Assembly (NCBI RefSeq): GCF_008704855.1
Contig: NZ_CP023691.1
Span: forward strand, 1,798,001-1,862,000
Length of the DNA stretch: 64,000 nt
Direction of reading: 5' to 3'
DNA from: Streptomyces platensis
GTDB taxonomy: Bacteria; Actinomycetota; Actinomycetes; Streptomycetales; Streptomycetaceae
Shown: piece by piece, positions 18,914 to 27,202 of the stretch
How the letters are laid out: every line of letters starts with the position of its first letter
Numbering within the stretch: the first letter of the stretch is position 1
The notes under the pieces: generated by a model
What the model was told of the DNA's origin: nothing
Databases searched by the model: none
Seen by the model: the letters and a program-made list of their open reading frames with translations, nothing else
Translations under genes and position numbers: made by a program

Positions 18914-20281
18914 TTACATGCGCTCGAAGGAGCGGAAGCGCTCCCAGTCCGTGACGGCGGCGTCGTAGGCGTCCTGCTCGACGCGGGCCATGTGGCGGTA
19001 GTGGTCGACGACCTCGTCGCCGAACGCCGCCCGGGCGATCGGGCTCCGCTCCCACAGCTCGGCGGCCTCGCGCAGCGTCGTGGGGACATGGGCGGCGTCG
19101 CCGGTGTAGGCGTTGCCGGTGGTCGCCTCGGGGAGCTCCAGCTCGTGCTCTATGCCGTACAGACCCGCCGCGACCATGCCGGCGACCGCCAGGTAGGGGT
19201 TCACATCGCCGCCGGGCAGCCGGTTCTCCAGGCGGTGGGCGCGGCCGTGGCCGACCACCCGCAGGGCGCAGGTGCGGTTGTCGGGGCCCCAGGCGACGGC
19301 GGTGGGCGCGAAGGAGCCGGGGCGGAAGCGCTTGTAGGAGTTGATGTTGGGCGCGTAGAGGAGCGTGAAGTCACGCATCGCGGCGACCTGGCCCGCCAGG
19401 AAGTGCTGCATGGTCTTCGACATGCCGTACGGGCCGTCGTCGTCGGCCAGCACCGGCCGCCCGTCCTCGTCCTGGAGCGAGAGGTGGATATGACAGGAGT
19501 TGCCCTCGCGCTCGTCGTACTTCGCCATGAAGGTGAGCGACATGCCCTCCTGGGCGGCGATCTCCTTGGCGCCGGTCTTGTAGATCGCGTGCTGGTCGCA
19601 GGTGGTGAGCGCCTCGTCGTAGACGAACACGATCTCGTGCTGGCCGAGGTTGCACTCGCCCTTGGCGGACTCGACGGTCATGCCGGCCGCGCCCATCTCG
19701 TTGCGGATGCGGCGCAGCACGGGTTCGACGCGGCCGGTGCCGAGGACGGAGTAGTCGCCGTTCCACTGGTTCGCGGGGTTCATCTCGCGGTAGCCGCGGG
19801 ACCAGGCGTCCTCGTAGGAGTCCTTGAAGAGCATGAACTCCAGCTCGGTGCCGGCGTACGCGCTCCAGCCGCGCTCGGCGAGCCGGTCGAGCTGGCGGCG
19901 CAGGATCTGCCGGGGCGAGGCGACGACCGGCGAGCCGTCGTGCCAGGCGAGGTCGGCGGTGATCAGGGCGGTGCCGGCGTTCCAGGGGGTGCGGCGCAGG
20001 GTGCCGGGGTCGCCGTGCATGGCGAAGTCGCCGTAGCCACGCTCCCAGGAGGACATGGCGTAGCCCTCGACGGTGTTGAGGTCGACATCGACGGCGAGGA
20101 GGTAGTTGCAGCCCTCCGTACCGTGGTCGAGGACGGTGTCCAGGAAATATCGGGCGGCGAACCGCTTGCCCTGGAGCCTGCCTTGCATATCGGTGAAGGC
20201 GAGGACGACAGTGTCGATCTCCCCGGCGTCGACGAGGACTCTGAGCTCCTCGACGGAGAGTGGGGGCGTGCGGTCTGCCAC
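18914..20281 (-). CDS. glnA4: Glutamine-synthetase-like gamma-glutamylamide ligase (GlnA4/PuuA type)
   Basis: The 455-aa type-I-like glutamine synthetase fold has an N-terminal beta-grasp (about 10-105) and a catalytic domain with AGTELEFMLF, AKGECNLGQHEIVF (metal ligands), GNSCHIHLSLQ and RLENRLPGGDVNPYLAVA. It lacks the adenylylation segment of GlnA. It probably joins glutamate to an amine with ATP, as PuuA does with putrescine and S. coelicolor GlnA4 does with ethanolamine. The GTG at 20281 follows AGGAGG by 6 nt; an upstream GTG at 20299 lies before that site. It is the first gene of a three-gene operon and divergent from a FadR-type regulator. Confidence 0.9.
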   Translation of the reverse strand: MADRTPPLSVEELRVLVDAGEIDTVVLAFTDMQGRLQGKRFAARYFLDTVLDHGTEGCNYLLAVDVDLNTVEGYAMSSWERGYGDFAMHGDPGTLRRTPWNAGTALITADLAWHDGSPVVASPRQILRRQLDRLAERGWSAYAGTELEFMLFKDSYEDAWSRGYREMNPANQWNGDYSVLGTGRVEPVLRRIRNEMGAAGMTVESAKGECNLGQHEIVFVYDEALTTCDQHAIYKTGAKEIAAQEGMSLTFMAKYDEREGNSCHIHLSLQDEDGRPVLADDDGPYGMSKTMQHFLAGQVAAMRDFTLLYAPNINSYKRFRPGSFAPTAVAWGPDNRTCALRVVGHGRAHRLENRLPGGDVNPYLAVAGMVAAGLYGIEHELELPEATTGNAYTGDAAHVPTTLREAAELWERSPIARAAFGDEVVDHYRHMARVEQDAYDAAVTDWERFRSFERM

Positions 20282-20315
20282 GGTATTGCCTCCTGTCACT
20301 GCATCCGGAGGTCAT

Positions 20316-20336
20316 AAGGTAGGCACACGAACCATT
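20316..20336. promoter_or_regulatory. Candidate operator A of the FadR-type regulator
   Basis: AAGGTA-N8-AACCATT lies between the divergent ligase and regulator genes, starting 35 bp upstream of the ligase GTG. The same pattern with identical spacing occurs at 21164-21184. The centre also matches at GC in positions 8-9. Confidence 0.6.
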
Positions 20337-20354
20337 GATTGGGAAGGGGTATCG

Positions 20355-21086
20355 ATGGAGAGTGCGGCTGATCGGCTGGCACCGGTGCTGCGGCCGGTGC
20401 GCGCGGGCAACGGTTTCGAGGAAGCCCTGGAGCAGATACTCCAGATCGTCCGGCTCGGCCTGGTGCCCCAGGGCGAACGGCTGCCCGCGGAACGGGAGTT
20501 GGCCGAACGGCTCCAGATCAGCCGGGTCACCCTGCGCGAGGTACTGAAGGTACTCCAGGACGAGGGCCTGGTGGAGAGCCGGCGCGGGCGCTACGGCGGC
20601 ACGTTCGTCCGGGTGCGCACGGAGAACCACGGCGAGGCCGAGCTGCGGCGCCGGATCGAGAAGGTCGACGTCGAGGACACCCTGCGCTTCCGGGAGGTGC
20701 TGGAGGTGGGCGCGGCCGGACTGTGCGCCGCCCACGGACTGTCCGACGCACAGAGCGACCGGCTGCGCACGGCGCTCGCGGCCACCCAGGACGCCCCGCT
20801 CGCCGATTACCGCAGGCGGGACACCCTGCTGCATCTGACGCTCGCGGAGCTGTCCGGCTCACCGTCGCTGGCGGCGCAGTACGCGGCGGTCCGGGCCCGG
20901 GTGAACGATCTCCTGGACTGCATTCCGCTGCTCGTCCGGAATCTGGAGCACTCCCAGACCCAGCACACCGCACTGGTCGAGGCGGTGCTGGAGGGCGATG
21001 CGGACGGGGCGCGCGAGGTGATGCGGGAGCACTGCTGCGGCACCGCGGCGCTGCTGCGGGGCTTCCTGACCGCCCCGCCACCCTGA
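20355..21086 (+). CDS. GntR/FadR-family regulator of the amine cluster
   Basis: The 243-aa protein has an N-terminal winged helix (about 20-95: LPAERELAERLQISRVTLREVLKVLQDEGLV and RRGRYGGTFV) and a C-terminal FCD ligand-binding domain (about 110-235: LRFREVLEVGAAGLCAAHG, RRRDTLLHLTLAELSGSP, HTALVEAVLEGDADGAREVMREH) with His/Asp metal-binding positions of the FadR/VanR class. The ATG at 20355 has GGAAGGGG upstream. It sits between the divergent operon it probably controls and a permease gene. Candidate operators flank it on both sides. The inducer may be the amine or a gamma-glutamylated derivative. Confidence 0.92.
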   Translation: MESAADRLAPVLRPVRAGNGFEEALEQILQIVRLGLVPQGERLPAERELAERLQISRVTLREVLKVLQDEGLVESRRGRYGGTFVRVRTENHGEAELRRRIEKVDVEDTLRFREVLEVGAAGLCAAHGLSDAQSDRLRTALAATQDAPLADYRRRDTLLHLTLAELSGSPSLAAQYAAVRARVNDLLDCIPLLVRNLEHSQTQHTALVEAVLEGDADGAREVMREHCCGTAALLRGFLTAPPP

Positions 21087-21163
21087 GCACCCGCACGGGG
21101 ACGGTGCGCGCGCGTTCACCATTCTTTTACGTACAGGTCTTGCGCTGCGCCGACCCGCCAGCA

Positions 21164-21184
21164 AAGGTATGCGGCTAAACCTTT
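21164..21184. promoter_or_regulatory. Candidate operator B upstream of the permease
   Basis: AAGGTA-N8-AACCTTT is the core of a longer perfect inverted repeat: GCAAAGGT (21161-21168) faces ACCTTTGC (21179-21186). It ends 33 bp before the permease ATG. It matches operator A in sequence and spacing. Confidence 0.65.
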
Positions 21185-21218
21185 GCTCGTTATCCCCTCG
21201 GCGAGGCAGGAGCGGCTC

Positions 21219-22688
21219 ATGGCCGACAACACGGAAACGCAGACCGCACCGCCCGCTGGGTCCGCGGGCGGCGCATCCCCCGACGAGACCTATCTGGAGC
21301 GGCGGACACTGCGCCGCGGCAGCGCGGGACCGCTGCTGCTGACCGGCCTGGGCGTCGCCTATGTCGTCTCCGGCGACTTCTCGGGATGGAACAACGGTCT
21401 GGCGCAGGGCGGCTTCGGCGGCCTGGCGATCGCCGCCGTCCTGATGGGCCTGATGTACACCTGTCTGGTCTTCGCGCTGGCGGAGCTGGCCTCGATCCTG
21501 CCGACCGCGGGCGGCGGCTACGGCTTCGCCCGGCGCGCCCTGGGCACCTGGGGCGGCTTTCTGACCGGCACCGCGATCCTGATCGAATATGTGCTGGCGC
21601 CCGCCGCGATCTCCATCTTCATCGGTGACTACGTCGAATCACTCGGCCTGTTCGGGCTGCACTCCAGCTGGCCGGTCTATCTCGCCTGCTTTGCGATCTT
21701 CATCGGGATCCATCTGTGGGGCGTGGGCGAGGCACTGCGCTTCAGCCTGATCGTCACCGCCATCGCGGTCGCCGCGGTCGTCGTCTTCGCGATCGCCGCA
21801 CTGACCGACTTCCATGTCGACTCGCTCAACGACATCCCCGTCAAGGCCGGCGCCTTCGGGGCCAACTCCTGGCTGCCGTTCGGCATCCTGGGGATCTGGG
21901 CGGCCTTCCCGTTCGGTATGTGGTTCTTCCTGGGCGTCGAGGGCGTCCCGCTGGCGGCCGAGGAGACCAAGGACCCGGCCCGCTCCCTGCCCAAGGCGAT
22001 GGCCGCCGCCATGGGCATCCTGCTGGTGCTCGCACTGATCACCTTTGTCGCCGCGACCGGCGCACGCGGCTCGGCGGCGATCCAGTCGGTGGGCGATCCG
22101 CTGGTCCAGGCGCTCCAGCCGCACGGCGAGCCCACCACCGTCAGCCGGATCGTCAACTACGCGGGGCTCGCGGGCCTGGTGGCCTCCTTCTTCTCCCTGA
22201 TCTTCGCCGGTTCCCGCCAGCTCTTCGCGCTCTCCCGGGCCGGCTATCTGCCCCGCTTCCTCTCCCTGACCAGCCGCCGCAAGGCCCCCTACCTGGGCCT
22301 GCTGGTGCCCGGCGCACTGGGCTTCGCGCTCGCCGCGGCCACCGGCGACGGCGCCCGGATGCTCAATGTCGCGGTCTTCGGCGCCACCATCTCCTATGCG
22401 CTGATGGCGCTCTCGCACATCGTGCTGCGCCGCCGTGAGCCCGGACTGCCCCGCCCCTACCGCACCCCCGGCGGCATGCTGACCTCGTCCATCGCGTTCG
22501 TCCTGGCCTGCTCCGCGCTGGTGGCGACGTTCCTGGTGGACAAGGAAGCCGCCTTCATCGCCCTCGGTGTCTACGTCGTGGCGCTCGCCTACTTCGCCTT
22601 CTACTCCCGGCACCGGCTGGTGGCCGCGGCACCCGAGGAGGAGTTCGCGGCGCTGGCCGCGGCGGAGGCGGAGCTCGAACGCACCTGA
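21219..22688 (+). CDS. APC-superfamily amine/amino-acid permease (ethanolamine permease-like)
   Basis: The 489-aa membrane protein has about 12 helices. The first helix region carries GLGVAYVVSGDFSGWNNGLA, a pattern I associate with ethanolamine permeases (EutP/EatP-like), followed by LASILPTAGGGYGFARRALG. Cytoplasmic ends are hydrophilic. The ATG at 21219 has GGCAGGAG upstream and lies just after operator B; an in-frame ATG at 21183 would fall inside the operator. It is transcribed with the PuuD-like gene downstream (105 bp gap containing a hairpin). It probably imports the amine used by the divergent operon. Confidence 0.9.
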   Translation: MADNTETQTAPPAGSAGGASPDETYLERRTLRRGSAGPLLLTGLGVAYVVSGDFSGWNNGLAQGGFGGLAIAAVLMGLMYTCLVFALAELASILPTAGGGYGFARRALGTWGGFLTGTAILIEYVLAPAAISIFIGDYVESLGLFGLHSSWPVYLACFAIFIGIHLWGVGEALRFSLIVTAIAVAAVVVFAIAALTDFHVDSLNDIPVKAGAFGANSWLPFGILGIWAAFPFGMWFFLGVEGVPLAAEETKDPARSLPKAMAAAMGILLVLALITFVAATGARGSAAIQSVGDPLVQALQPHGEPTTVSRIVNYAGLAGLVASFFSLIFAGSRQLFALSRAGYLPRFLSLTSRRKAPYLGLLVPGALGFALAAATGDGARMLNVAVFGATISYALMALSHIVLRRREPGLPRPYRTPGGMLTSSIAFVLACSALVATFLVDKEAAFIALGVYVVALAYFAFYSRHRLVAAAPEEEFAALAAAEAELERT

Positions 22689-22715
22689 CCGGCACCCTCG
22701 GGACACGCCCACACG

Positions 22716-22739
22716 GCCGGCCGGGACCTCCCGGCCGGC
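22716..22739. terminator. Hairpin between permease and hydrolase genes
   Basis: GCCGGCCGGGA and TCCCGGCCGGC form an 11-bp perfect stem with a minimal loop. It may reduce read-through or stabilise the permease message. It has no T-tract. Confidence 0.35.
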
Positions 22740-22793
22740 TCCGGCCGTCCCCGCACCGCACCCACCCCACGTACGCACGGAGGACCCCACCCC

Positions 22794-23492
22794 ATGTCCC
22801 AGCCCCTCATCGGCATCAGCACGTACCAGGAAGAGGCCCGGTGGGGGGTGTGGTCGCTGCCCGCCGCGCTGGTGCCCGCCGGGTACCCGAAGCTGGTGCA
22901 GCGCTCGGGCGGGCTGGCCGCGCTGCTGCCGCCGGGCGATCCGGCCACCGCCGCCGCGGCCGTCGCCCGCCTGGACGGTCTGGTGATCGCCGGCGGCGCG
23001 GATGTCCAGCCGGCGCGCTACGGCGCCGAGCCGCACCCCAGGACCGGCCCGCCCGCCCTGGACCGGGACGCCTGGGAACTGGCCCTGATCGAGGCCGCGT
23101 TGGCGGGCGGCGTCCCGCTGCTGGGCATCTGCCGCGGACTCCAGCTGCTGAACGTGGCGCTGGGCGGCTCCCTGATCCAGCACCTCGACGGGCACGCCGG
23201 AGCACCCGGGGTCTTCGAGCAGCACGAGATCAAGCCGGTCCCCGGGACGCTGCTGGGCCGTACGCTCCCCGAGCCGGTCGCCGTGCCGACGTACCACCAC
23301 CAGGCCGTGGACCGGATCGGCCGCGGGCTGCTGGCCTCGGCGTACGCGGAGGACGGCACCATCGAGGCGCTGGAACTCCCGGGCGCCTACGGCTTCGCGC
23401 TGGCGGTGCAGTGGCACCCGGAGGCCGGGGAGGACACCCGGGTGATGGACGCGCTGGTCGCGGCGGCACGCGGGGCGTCCCCGGCGGAGTGA
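22794..23492 (+). CDS. puuD: Gamma-glutamyl hydrolase, class I glutamine amidotransferase-like (PuuD type)
   Basis: The 232-aa peptidase C26 family protein has nucleophile Cys113 in LLGICRGLQLLN, and His208 with Glu210 in VQWHPEAGED complete the triad. IAGGADVQPARYG and YHHQAVDR are typical of PuuD, which hydrolyses gamma-glutamyl-GABA in E. coli. Here it would release glutamate from the oxidised gamma-glutamyl product, the last step of the cluster. It follows the permease on the same strand and ends 23 bp from a convergent LysR gene. Substrate identity is inferred. Confidence 0.92.
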   Translation: MSQPLIGISTYQEEARWGVWSLPAALVPAGYPKLVQRSGGLAALLPPGDPATAAAAVARLDGLVIAGGADVQPARYGAEPHPRTGPPALDRDAWELALIEAALAGGVPLLGICRGLQLLNVALGGSLIQHLDGHAGAPGVFEQHEIKPVPGTLLGRTLPEPVAVPTYHHQAVDRIGRGLLASAYAEDGTIEALELPGAYGFALAVQWHPEAGEDTRVMDALVAAARGASPAE

Positions 23493-23515
23493 GACCGCTC
23501 GAACCGGCCCCGGCC

Positions 23516-24448
23516 TCAGGGCGCGCCGCGCGTCAGCCCGAGCAGGTCGCGGGCCGGTCCCGCCGGCCGCTGACCGGTGGGCCACACGGCGCGCAACTCC
23601 CGGCCGAGACGCAGGCCGCGCACCGGAATCTCCACCAGCCGGCGCGCGGTCAGCTCCTCACCGACGGCGAGTTCGCTGAGCACGGACGGCGCCGCCTCGC
23701 TCACCACCGCCGCCTTCACGGCCGTGGTGGAGGCGAGTTCCAGGAGCGGTTCGGCCAGGCCGCCGTGCCGGGCGAGCGCCGCGTCCAGCACCTGGCGGGT
23801 CCCGGATCCCCGCTCACGCAGGATCAGCGGGGTGGCGGCCAGTTCGGCGGCGGTCAGCTCCGTACGGCGCCGGGTCCAGGGGTGGGAAGGGGCGGCGACC
23901 ACGATCAGCCGGTCCTGTCCGATGACCGTCCCGTCCAGCCCCGCCGGCACCTCCAGCCCCTCGACGAAACCGAGGTCCGCCGCGCCTCCCAGCAACCGCT
24001 CGGCGACCGCACTGGAGTTGCCCGCGAGCAGGGAGACGGCAGTGCCGGGCCGCTGGGCGCGCAGCGCGATCAGCCAGCCCGGCAGCAGATACTCGGCGAT
24101 CGTCATGCTGGCGGCGACCCGCAACCGGGAATCGCGCCGCCCGCGCAGCGCCTGCGCGCCCGCGTCGAACGCCTCGGCCGCCTCCACCACCCGCCGCGCC
24201 CAGTCCGTCACCAGCGCTCCGGCATCGGTCAGCCGGGAGCCGCGCGGCGAGCGCTCCACCAGCGCCACCCCCAACTGCCGCTCCATCGACCGGATACGGC
24301 TGCTGGCGGCGGGCTGGCTGATACCCCGCGCGCGGGCGGCCCGCCCCAGACTGCCGAGCCGGGCGACGGCGAGCAGCAGCTCCAACGCGCCGAGATCCGG
24401 GACCCGGTGCGCCAGCGATACGGCGACCGACTCGTCCTCAGCACCCAT
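23516..24448 (-). CDS. LysR-family transcriptional regulator
   Basis: The 310-aa protein has an N-terminal winged HTH (about 18-77: LELLLAVARLGSLGRAARARGISQPAASSRIRSMERQLG) and a LysR substrate-binding domain (LRVAASMTIAEYLLPGWL, GAADLGFVEG, RERGSGTRQVLD). The effector domain resembles the CysB/CbbR-like group, but the ligand is not readable. It is divergent from a TDT transporter, with a T-N11-A site between them, so it very likely controls that gene and itself. Confidence 0.93.
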   Translation of the reverse strand: MGAEDESVAVSLAHRVPDLGALELLLAVARLGSLGRAARARGISQPAASSRIRSMERQLGVALVERSPRGSRLTDAGALVTDWARRVVEAAEAFDAGAQALRGRRDSRLRVAASMTIAEYLLPGWLIALRAQRPGTAVSLLAGNSSAVAERLLGGAADLGFVEGLEVPAGLDGTVIGQDRLIVVAAPSHPWTRRRTELTAAELAATPLILRERGSGTRQVLDAALARHGGLAEPLLELASTTAVKAAVVSEAAPSVLSELAVGEELTARRLVEIPVRGLRLGRELRAVWPTGQRPAGPARDLLGLTRGAP

Positions 24449-24461
24449 AAATCCCCCTGCA

Positions 24462-24478
24462 CATAACCCCAGCTTATG
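24462..24478. promoter_or_regulatory. LysR-type operator (T-N11-A)
   Basis: CATAA-N7-TTATG is a perfect inverted repeat containing T24464-N11-A24476, the standard LysR box. It lies 14 bp from the lysR start and 57 bp from the transporter start. Confidence 0.6.
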
Positions 24479-24534
24479 CCCTCATAGACACGGAGTCCCT
24501 GGTGGCGGCCGTCCGGGGCGGCGACGCTGCTCTC

Positions 24535-25680
24535 ATGGCAACCCTCGCGCAAGCACCTTCCCGCACCGACACCTCAGCCCCTGACACCCCCCGCACCCCG
24601 GCCCCGGCGTCGGTCCGTCATCTCGGGCCGAACTGGTACGCCACCGTCATGGGCACCGCGATCGTCGCCAACGCCGGTGCGGTGCTGCCGTTCACCGGGC
24701 CCGGTGCGCGCACCGCCTACCAGGCGGTCTGGGCGCTGTCCGTGCTGATGCTGCTGACGCTGCTGGCCGCCAGAACCGTGCACTGGGTCCGCCACGGCGA
24801 CCAGGCGCGCCGCCAGCTGCTGGACCCGGCCGTCGCCCCGTTCTACGGCTGTCTCGCCATGGCCCTGCTCGCGGTCGGCGGCGGCACGCTCGCGGTGGGC
24901 CGGGACGTCATCGGCACACCGGCCGCGGTGGCCGCCGACGCCGTGCTGTGGACCGTGGGCACCCTGACCGGACTCGTGGGCGCCGCGGCGATCCCGTATC
25001 TGATGGTCACCCGGCACCGGATCGAGCCCGGCAGCGCCTCCCCCGTCTGGCTGCTGCCGCTGGTCGCCCCGATGGTCTCGGCGGCGGTCGGCCCGGCGCT
25101 GGTGGCGCAGCTGCCGGCCGGCCAGTGGCAGCGGGCCCTGCTGCTCGGCTGCTACGCCCTGTTCGGCATGTCCCTGCTGGCCACCCTGCTCGTGCTGCCG
25201 CTGGTGCTGTCCCGGCTGATCCACCACGGCCCGCTCCCCCTGGCGCTCACCCCCACGCTGTTCCTCGTCCTCGGCCCGCTCGGCCAGTCGACCACCGCCG
25301 TGAACAACCTCGCCGACGCCGCACCCGGCGTCGTGGCCCCGGCCACCGCACACGCCATGGGTGCCTTCGCGGTGCTCTACGGCGTCCCGGTGATGGGCTT
25401 CGCGCTGCTCTGGCTGCCGCTCGCCACCGCGATGGTGGTCCGCGCCGTCCGCCGCGGCATGGGCTTCTCGATGACCTGGTGGGGCTTCACCTTCCCCCTG
25501 GGGACCTGCGTCACGGGCGCGGCGGGCCTGGCCCGGCACACCGGTCTGCACGCCTTCGGCTGGCTCGCCGCGGCGCTGTTCGCTGCCCTCGTGGCGGCGG
25601 TCGCGGTGGCCGGCACCCGCACCGCCGTCGGCCTGGCCCGCGGCCGCCTGCTGGCCCCGCCCCGGCCGGTCACGCCGTAG
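24535..25680 (+). CDS. TDT-family transporter (tellurite-resistance/dicarboxylate, SLAC1 fold)
   Basis: The 381-aa membrane protein has about ten helices in five repeated pairs as in TehA/SLAC1. It begins the family with RHLGPNWYATVMGTAIVANA and contains FPLGTCVTG near the C-terminus; WWGFTFPLGT is typical of the actinobacterial branch. Family members export sulfite, malate or other anions, and some confer tellurite resistance. The ATG at 24535 is chosen; a GTG at 24502 is possible. The divergent LysR gene suggests induction by its anion substrate. Its stop lies 18 bp from a convergent gene. Confidence 0.88.
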   Translation: MATLAQAPSRTDTSAPDTPRTPAPASVRHLGPNWYATVMGTAIVANAGAVLPFTGPGARTAYQAVWALSVLMLLTLLAARTVHWVRHGDQARRQLLDPAVAPFYGCLAMALLAVGGGTLAVGRDVIGTPAAVAADAVLWTVGTLTGLVGAAAIPYLMVTRHRIEPGSASPVWLLPLVAPMVSAAVGPALVAQLPAGQWQRALLLGCYALFGMSLLATLLVLPLVLSRLIHHGPLPLALTPTLFLVLGPLGQSTTAVNNLADAAPGVVAPATAHAMGAFAVLYGVPVMGFALLWLPLATAMVVRAVRRGMGFSMTWWGFTFPLGTCVTGAAGLARHTGLHAFGWLAAALFAALVAAVAVAGTRTAVGLARGRLLAPPRPVTP

Positions 25681-25698
25681 GGGGTGTCCCCCGCGCCC

Positions 25699-26475
25699 TC
25701 ACCGGGCCCCGGCCAGCGCCTGTGCCAGCTCGGCCGGGGCCGCCGCCAGCGACGGCCCGTACCAGGTCAGACTGCGGCCGCTGACCAGCGCGGCGGGCAG
25801 GCCGGGGAACGCCTCCGGGCCGTCCTCGGCGCTGAAGCGATAGGGCTCGTCGGGCAGCACCACGAGATCGGCGGCCCCGGTGTCGATCTCGTCGAGCGGA
25901 ATACGGGGGTAGCGCTCGGCGTGGTCCGCGTACAGATTGCGCACGCCCAGACGGGCCAGGACATCGCCGGCGAAGGTGTCCCGGCCCAGCACCATCCACG
26001 GCCGGCGCCAGATGGGCACCACCGCTGTCCTTCCCCAAGCTCTCAACTCCGTTCGAGCAGCGGAGACCCCCATCGCCGCCGGGGCCGGCAGGTCGCGCCA
26101 GGCGGCCTCGGCGGCGTCCAGCCACTCGGGCCGGGGCAGTCCGCAGCCGGTCACCAGCACCCGCGCCAGTTCGCGCCACGCCTGGTCCAGTGTCCGTACC
26201 TCGGTGACCAGGACGGTCAGCCCGGCGGCCCGCAGCGCATCCAGATCCTGCGGACGGTTCTCCTCCTCGTTCGCGATCACCAGCTCCGGCGCCAGTGCCG
26301 CGATCCGGCCGATGTCGGGATTCTTGGTGCCGCCGATGCGGGGGACGTCGAGCCCGGCGGGGTGGCTGCACCAGTCGGTGACCCCGACCAGCAGCTCGGG
26401 CGCGCTCGCCGCCACCGCCTCGGTGAGGGAGGGCACCAGGGACACCACGCGCCGGGGGGAACGGTGACCGGTCAT
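25699..26475 (-). CDS. BtuF-like helical-backbone metal-receptor protein, apparently cytoplasmic
   Basis: The 258-aa protein belongs to the ABC vitamin B12/iron-chelate binding fold: RVVSLVPSLTEAVAA, DWCSHPAGLDVPRIGGTKNPDI, APELVIANEEENRPQDL and LYADHAERYPRIPLDEI. It has no signal peptide or lipobox, and no permease gene is adjacent. Such solitary cytoplasmic members are common in actinobacteria, with unclear function. The ATG at 26475 (MTGHRSPRRVVSLVP) is preferred over a GTG at 26502. Residues around GVSAARTELRAWGRT are encoded by a dispersed repeat (26031-26073), which looks like an in-frame insertion in a loop before the IWRRPWMVLGRDTF motif. Confidence 0.82.
   Translation of the reverse strand: MTGHRSPRRVVSLVPSLTEAVAASAPELLVGVTDWCSHPAGLDVPRIGGTKNPDIGRIAALAPELVIANEEENRPQDLDALRAAGLTVLVTEVRTLDQAWRELARVLVTGCGLPRPEWLDAAEAAWRDLPAPAAMGVSAARTELRAWGRTAVVPIWRRPWMVLGRDTFAGDVLARLGVRNLYADHAERYPRIPLDEIDTGAADLVVLPDEPYRFSAEDGPEAFPGLPAALVSGRSLTWYGPSLAAAPAELAQALAGAR
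26031..26073. repeat. Dispersed Streptomyces-type repeat, copy 1 (inside a gene)
   Basis: It begins TTCCCCAAGCTCTCAACTCC and ends GGAGACCCCCATC. It is about 80% identical to 48512-48554 over its full 43 bases. From memory, closely similar sequences are scattered through Streptomyces genomes. Here it is read in frame within the BtuF-like gene. Confidence 0.65.
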
Positions 26476-26539
26476 CCGCTCACGGTACGCGCCCGTCACC
26501 ACGCGGGCAGCAGGCCGCTGTCACCCCGCGGCCCGGCCC

Positions 26540-26974
26540 TCAGGAGCGTCCGCCGACCGTGCGCCGCAGCCAGAACGCCGCACCCGCGGCGAGCGCCAGC
26601 AGCGCCAGACCGCCCGCGGCCTGGGCGGCGTTCAGCCCCTCGACCCGGGCGTCGCGCACCGTGACGGTCTCGGTGAAGCTCGCCCCGCCCGACGCACAGT
26701 GGATGGTCACCGGGTAGCGGCCCGGCGCGGCCCCCTCGGCGACCCGGGCCTGGGCGGCCATCCCGCCCTCCCCCGGCCGCAGCACCACCGGGCCGAACAG
26801 CCTCGACGACACCCGCGCGGCACCGTCCTGAGCACACACCCTGCCGTCGCTGATACGCACCCGCTGTCCGGCCACCATCGGATCCGGCTCGACCTGAGCG
26901 GCGGCGACGGGCGCGGCGAGCCCCAGGACGGTGAGGCCGAGCAGGACGACGGCGGCGGAAGGTGCGGGCTTCAC
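26540..26974 (-). CDS. Small secreted, membrane-anchored protein of unknown function
   Basis: The 144-aa protein has a signal peptide (VKPAPSAAVVLLGLTVLGLA, cleavage near VAAAQVEP), an extracytoplasmic domain with two Cys (GRVCAQDG, VTIHCASGG) that may form a disulfide, and a C-terminal helix (AAGGLALLALAAGAAFWL) with an RR tail. The GTG at 26974 is chosen because GGAG lies 6-7 nt upstream; the ATG at 26980 would abut that site. No family is recognised. It is between the BtuF-like gene and the betaine transporter, on the same strand as both. Confidence 0.7.
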   Translation of the reverse strand: MKPAPSAAVVLLGLTVLGLAAPVAAAQVEPDPMVAGQRVRISDGRVCAQDGAARVSSRLFGPVVLRPGEGGMAAQARVAEGAAPGRYPVTIHCASGGASFTETVTVRDARVEGLNAAQAAGGLALLALAAGAAFWLRRTVGGRS

Positions 26975-27124
26975 GGTCATCTCCTTCGCCGGCCGCGACC
27001 ACGGCGGCCCCTCAGGAAAAACGGGCACACAGCAGAGCGAATCACCTGTCCCACCCCGCCGCGCAGCAAACGCCGCCGGTCGGGTGATCCACCGTTCCCG
27101 CGCCGCGCGGCCTCCGCACAGCAA

Positions 27125-27163
27125 CGAGCCCCGCCGCCCGGCAACTGCCGGGGACGGGGCTCG
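27125..27163. terminator. Hairpin terminator after the betaine transporter operon
   Basis: CGAGCCCCG (27125-27133) pairs with CGGGGCTCG (27155-27163), with an inner CCCGGCA/GCCGGGG stem. It lies 40 bp beyond the permease/SBP stop. Confidence 0.65.
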
Positions 27164-27202
27164 CTGGAGGACAGGGCGGCGCGGACTACGCGCCCGGTCC
27201 GC

